Of a DNA stretch of 21,861 nt, positions 19,014-21,861 are shown one piece after another. Source of the DNA: Vairimorpha apis BRL 01. Its lineage: Eukaryota; Microsporidia; Nosematidae. The notes beneath the pieces were generated by a model, which saw only the letters and a program-made list of their open reading frames with translations, made no database searches and was not told the origin of the DNA. Both the position numbers and the translations under genes were made by a program. The stretch lies in the NCBI GenBank assembly GCA_000447185.1, contig KE647207.1, positions 1-21,861 of the forward strand, read 5' to 3'. Numbering within the stretch: position 1 is the stretch's first letter; the number at the start of each line of letters is the position of its first letter.

Positions 19014-20432
19014 TCAAACAATGACAAATCAGATGAAAAACCGTTGAAATCCATGGTAATTAGTGAATGTATACCCGACAATTCATCGACTATGATTATT
19101 AAAACAAAGATACGAGGAAAAGATTTTGAAGGACTACTGGATACCGGAGCTGACCTAAATTATATACGTCAAGACCTTGCACAAAAACTAAATTGCGTGC
19201 CAGTAGAAACTGAACCAAAGAATATAGTATTTGGAGGAGGAAGTAAAGAGCGTGTATCTAAGAAAATGACCATCGAATTAGAAATAAATAAACAAAAGTA
19301 TCTTGCCGAATTTTATATATTAAAGAATTTACCTGTTGAACTAATTCTAGGCACAGAATTTTTATCCGGCAACAGCTGCAAAATTGATTATGGTGCAAGT
19401 ATTATTACAATAAATAAAAACAACCTAATTCCTATATTGAATAATAAAAAAAACATGGAGGAAATTATAGTCAAGAGATTAAGTGAAAAACTCTCATTAA
19501 TTATGTCGGAAGATAAACAACCCTTGGCTAATATTAAAACTCTTAAGTATTATATAAATCTTAACAATCATTTTTCATATATAAAAAATAAACCATATAT
19601 AACTTTACGTGTTGATAAAAATATACCTGTAATCCACAAAAATGGATACAGCATCCCAATAAAATATGTAGAGAGAGGGAAAGCAGAGATACAGAGATTG
19701 CTCGATGAAGATATTATTGAATACAGCAACTCCCTATATAATAGTCCCGCATTTTTTATCAAAAAGAAAAATAATGACTTACGATTAGTAATAAACTACC
19801 AAGAGATTAATAAATATATTCAAGACGATCCTTGAACACTCCTCAAAATAGATGAATGTCTTATTGACATAGGAAAAAACGAATACTTTAGCCAACTAGA
19901 CTTAAAAAATGGTTTTAACCAAATAAGAATAAGTAAGGAATCTAGGAAATAAACAGCTTTTATGTTGCTTGGGCTCCAATATCAATACAAACGACTTCCA
20001 TTTGGAATAAAGCCGGGACCAAAAACGTTTCAAAGATACATTTCAGAAATATTAAAAGGAATAACCAATTGTTTCGTGTACATAGATGATATAGTAATTT
20101 ATACTAAGACTATAGAAGAACACAAAAGAATTTTAGATATAATGCTAAAAAGATTGTTGGAACACGAAGTTAAGATAAATTTTGAAAAATCAAAAATTGG
20201 AATGAAGGAAGTTGAAGTGTTAGGATATAGAGTCAATAATAAGGAAATCTTTCCAATATTTACGGACAAAACGTCTAAATTATTAAACAGAAACATTAAA
20301 ACAAGGAAAGAGGTACAAAGATTAGTGGGATTATTAAATTGGTATCGAAAATTTATACCAAATCTTTCAGAAAAAATATGCGAAATTACAAACCTGCTCA
20401 AAGGAAGAAAGGATGATAAAAAATTACTGTAA
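19014..20432 (+). pseudogene. protease-reverse transcriptase of element A
   Basis: This is in the same frame as the zinc knuckle, separated from it by the TAA at 19011. The aspartic protease shows FEGLLDTGADLNYI (Asp codon 19140-19142), a Gly-rich stretch VFGGGSKE and VELILGTEFL, the usual DTG...ILG order. RT begins near 19640 with YSIPIKYVERGKAEIQRLLD and SLYNSPAFFIKKKNNDLRLV. A TGA at 19833-19835 and a TAA at 19950-19952 interrupt it. Between them FSQLDLKNGFNQI keeps the motif A Asp (19899-19901). After them come KRLPFGIKPGPKTFQRYI (motif B), YIDDIVIYTK (20079 on, both Asp kept), HEVKINFEKSK, VLGYRV and EVQRLVGLLNWYRKFIPN. The frame ends at 20432 after a shift. All catalytic residues remain, but two nonsense codons and a frame change mean that no full enzyme is made. 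Confidence 0.88.
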
Positions 20433-20869
20433 CAAGACAAATAAAAGATGAAATCAATAAATTATCTAAAATTATAGCAAATGAATCCAAACTAGATTTC
20501 CTAGATTTTTCGAAGAAGTTTACACTTGAATGTGATGCCTCTGACAAGGGTATAGGTAGTGTCTTACGACAAGAAGATAAAATTATAGGGTATTATTCTA
20601 AAAAATTACAAGGACCGGAATTAAATTATAGTATAGTTGAAAAGGAATATTTATCCATATTTTTAGTTTTATTGCATTTTCAGCGAATCATCCAAGGAAA
20701 CTATATTGAAATTTACACTGACAATAGAAATTGCAATCATGACAATAAAAAAATAACAAGCAGAATTCAGAGATGGAAATTACTCATGAATGAGTTTAGT
20801 TATAGCATATTTCATATACAAGGGAAAATAATTCGGTAGCAGATGAACTATCGAGATGTTTTTACTTAA
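20423..20869 (+). pseudogene. RNase H domain of element A, frameshifted
   Basis: RNase H would remove the RNA strand during cDNA synthesis. It is in a different frame from RT: a shift near 20415-20425 (GATAAAAAATTACTG) leads into ITVTRQIKDEINKLSK. The core shows LECDASDKGIGSVL (first Asp), YSIVEKEYLSIF (Glu), IEIYTDNRNCN (Asp) and, after a second shift at about 20827 in a run of A, NNSVADELSR (last Asp). In the first frame the reading stops at the TAG at 20837-20839, in the second at the TAA near 20898. The acidic tetrad is all there, so the domain broke recently. It links RT to integrase in Ty3/Gypsy order. Confidence 0.8.
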
Positions 20870-20952
20870 AACAAAAACAAGAAGGAAGAATTTAACCAAT
20901 TAGTTAATGATGTATGCCAAAGAGAACGAAATAAAAAATTAAAATAGATTAA

Positions 20953-21861
20953 GCGAAACGAATCGTAATTGACCCAAAAGAGTATATTAATTTTCTGAAA
21001 AGGATTCATCTAATAAGTGGGACACAGGGGGATAAATACGACATACTACAATCTAAAACGTTACTATCACATCAAAATATTTATAAGTTAAAACAAGTAA
21101 CGGAAACATGCAACGTTTGCCTAAGAATAAAATTAAGGTCGTATAAAAACAATAAAAACAACAAAATACAAGCCAAACATAAGTTGGAACGAATATCTAC
21201 GGACATATATGGGCCATTTAAATTAAAAGACTATGATTCAAATTCATTGAGAGAGACAGGATATGTATTATCAATTACTTATATATATACTAGATTCTCT
21301 AAATTATATTTTCTAGAAAAAATTTCGTCAAATAACGTTTTAGAAAAGATTAAAACTTGGTTTAACAAATTCACTAAACCTAAATATATCATATCTGATA
21401 ATGGAAAACAATTTCGAAATAAGAAAATGAAAGATTTCTTGAAAGCAAATAAGATTGAGCAAATTCTAGTACCTGAATATACTCCTTGTGCTAATGGAAT
21501 TTCTGAGCGGATAAATAAGATTATCACTGAAATGCTTATTATTAATAAAGGAAAACGTATTAATGAAATACTGCAAGAAACAGAGTTTTGCATCAAAAAT
21601 AACTACAATAGAATGATTAAAGCCTCTCCGGCTTCAAAGATTTATGGGTTGGACCTTTATAACATACTGAACCTACCAAATAAAGAAGAAGATAAAACAA
21701 CGATATGCAACAACACATGTAAAAGATTTAAGGTAGGTGATAGAGTGTTTAAAAGAGTATTTAATAGTGAAAAGCTCGGTCCTAAATATGAATTAGTTAC
21801 TAAAGAAATTACCAAAGTAGGTGATAGAGGATACTATGTAAAATTAGACGATGAAGCTAGC
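20953..21861 (+). CDS. integrase of element A, open to the window edge (partial)
   Basis: Integrase inserts element cDNA into DNA. The frame is open without a stop for 303 codons, from 20953 (after a TAA) to the last base of the window. It begins with a zinc domain (FLKRIHLISGTQGDKY ... CNVC), in which the second His position expected in HHCC sites reads Thr in SGTQG. The catalytic core follows: STDIYGPF (Asp 21202-21204), IISDNGKQF (Asp 21397-21399) and ANGISERINK (Glu 21505-21507). The last two are separated by 35 residues, exact DD35E spacing. A basic C-terminal part includes FKVGDRVFKRVFNSEKLGPKY, a GPY/F-type module. No ATG near the beginning is convincing, since it would normally be released from the polyprotein. 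It is the best preserved part of A. Confidence 0.85.

Larger units (their letters stand above)
17734..21861 (+). mobile_element. Ty3/Gypsy element A, inserted in B, runs off right edge
   Basis: Order on the plus strand: 5' LTR (17734-17989), 15-base leader, gag, zinc knuckle, aspartic protease, RT, RNase H, integrase, continuing past 21861. It starts exactly where B's gag is cut, so A inserted into B; the 5 bases before it are TGACC, which should recur after A's 3' LTR outside the window. A itself carries a solo LTR in gag (18065-18304), three in-frame stops and frame changes before and after RNase H. Gag, knuckle and protease match element C. It is defective in gag and RT but far less eroded than C. 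Confidence 0.9.

Overview
The window is extremely AT-rich and I see no host gene in it. Everything recognisable is retrotransposon: at least five Ty3/Gypsy-type LTR elements or fragments, two further solo LTRs and two decayed copies of one non-LTR retrotransposon family. They sit as islands in four stretches of roughly 1.4-2.4 kb of A/T-dominated sequence with no coding signal. I see no tRNA, rRNA, intron-bearing gene, CRISPR array or bacterial operon. A gene-poor, AT-rich eukaryote is certain. A microsporidian with an expanded, repeat-laden genome fits best, by composition and by the pairing of Ty3/Gypsy elements with an R2-like RT/endonuclease element, but this is inference and no host gene confirms it.

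Layout. (1) 1-1228, minus: element C, with a 5' LTR (989-1228), a short leader, a decayed gag with zinc knuckle and the start of a protease at the left edge. (2) About 3600-3990, minus: a small RT fragment (E). (3) 4069-5735, plus: a non-LTR RT pseudogene, cut just after RT motif B by (4) element D, minus, 5736-6690 (3' LTR plus the end of integrase). (5) 8080-8338: a solo LTR. (6) About 10050-13210, minus: a second copy of the non-LTR family, which keeps RT motif C and a C-terminal restriction-like endonuclease relic. (7) 15129-17733, minus: element B, with the best preserved RT/RNase H frame in the window and a broken integrase. (8) 17734-21861, plus: element A, which runs off the right edge.

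The right third is a three-level nest. Element A (5' LTR 17734-17989) lies in the gag of B, directly upstream of B's zinc knuckle. A solo LTR on the minus strand (18065-18304) lies in the gag of A, 20 codons after its ATG, flanked by a perfect 5-bp duplication (GAGAG). The order was B first, then A, then the solo LTR. Elements A and C and both solo LTRs belong to one related LTR group. Their LTRs start with a roughly 20-bp palindrome (type TGTGGTAA-N4-TTACCACA), carry a TATAAAT-like box 60-95 bp in, and in most copies end with a hairpin whose sequence differs while its pairing is kept.

The genes make standard retrotransposon products: gag coat protein with zinc knuckle, aspartic protease, reverse transcriptase, RNase H and DD35E integrase. 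No copy in view is intact. B lacks a protease domain and has three breaks in integrase. A has the gag insertion, frame changes and in-frame stops, but its integrase frame is open for 303 codons to the edge.
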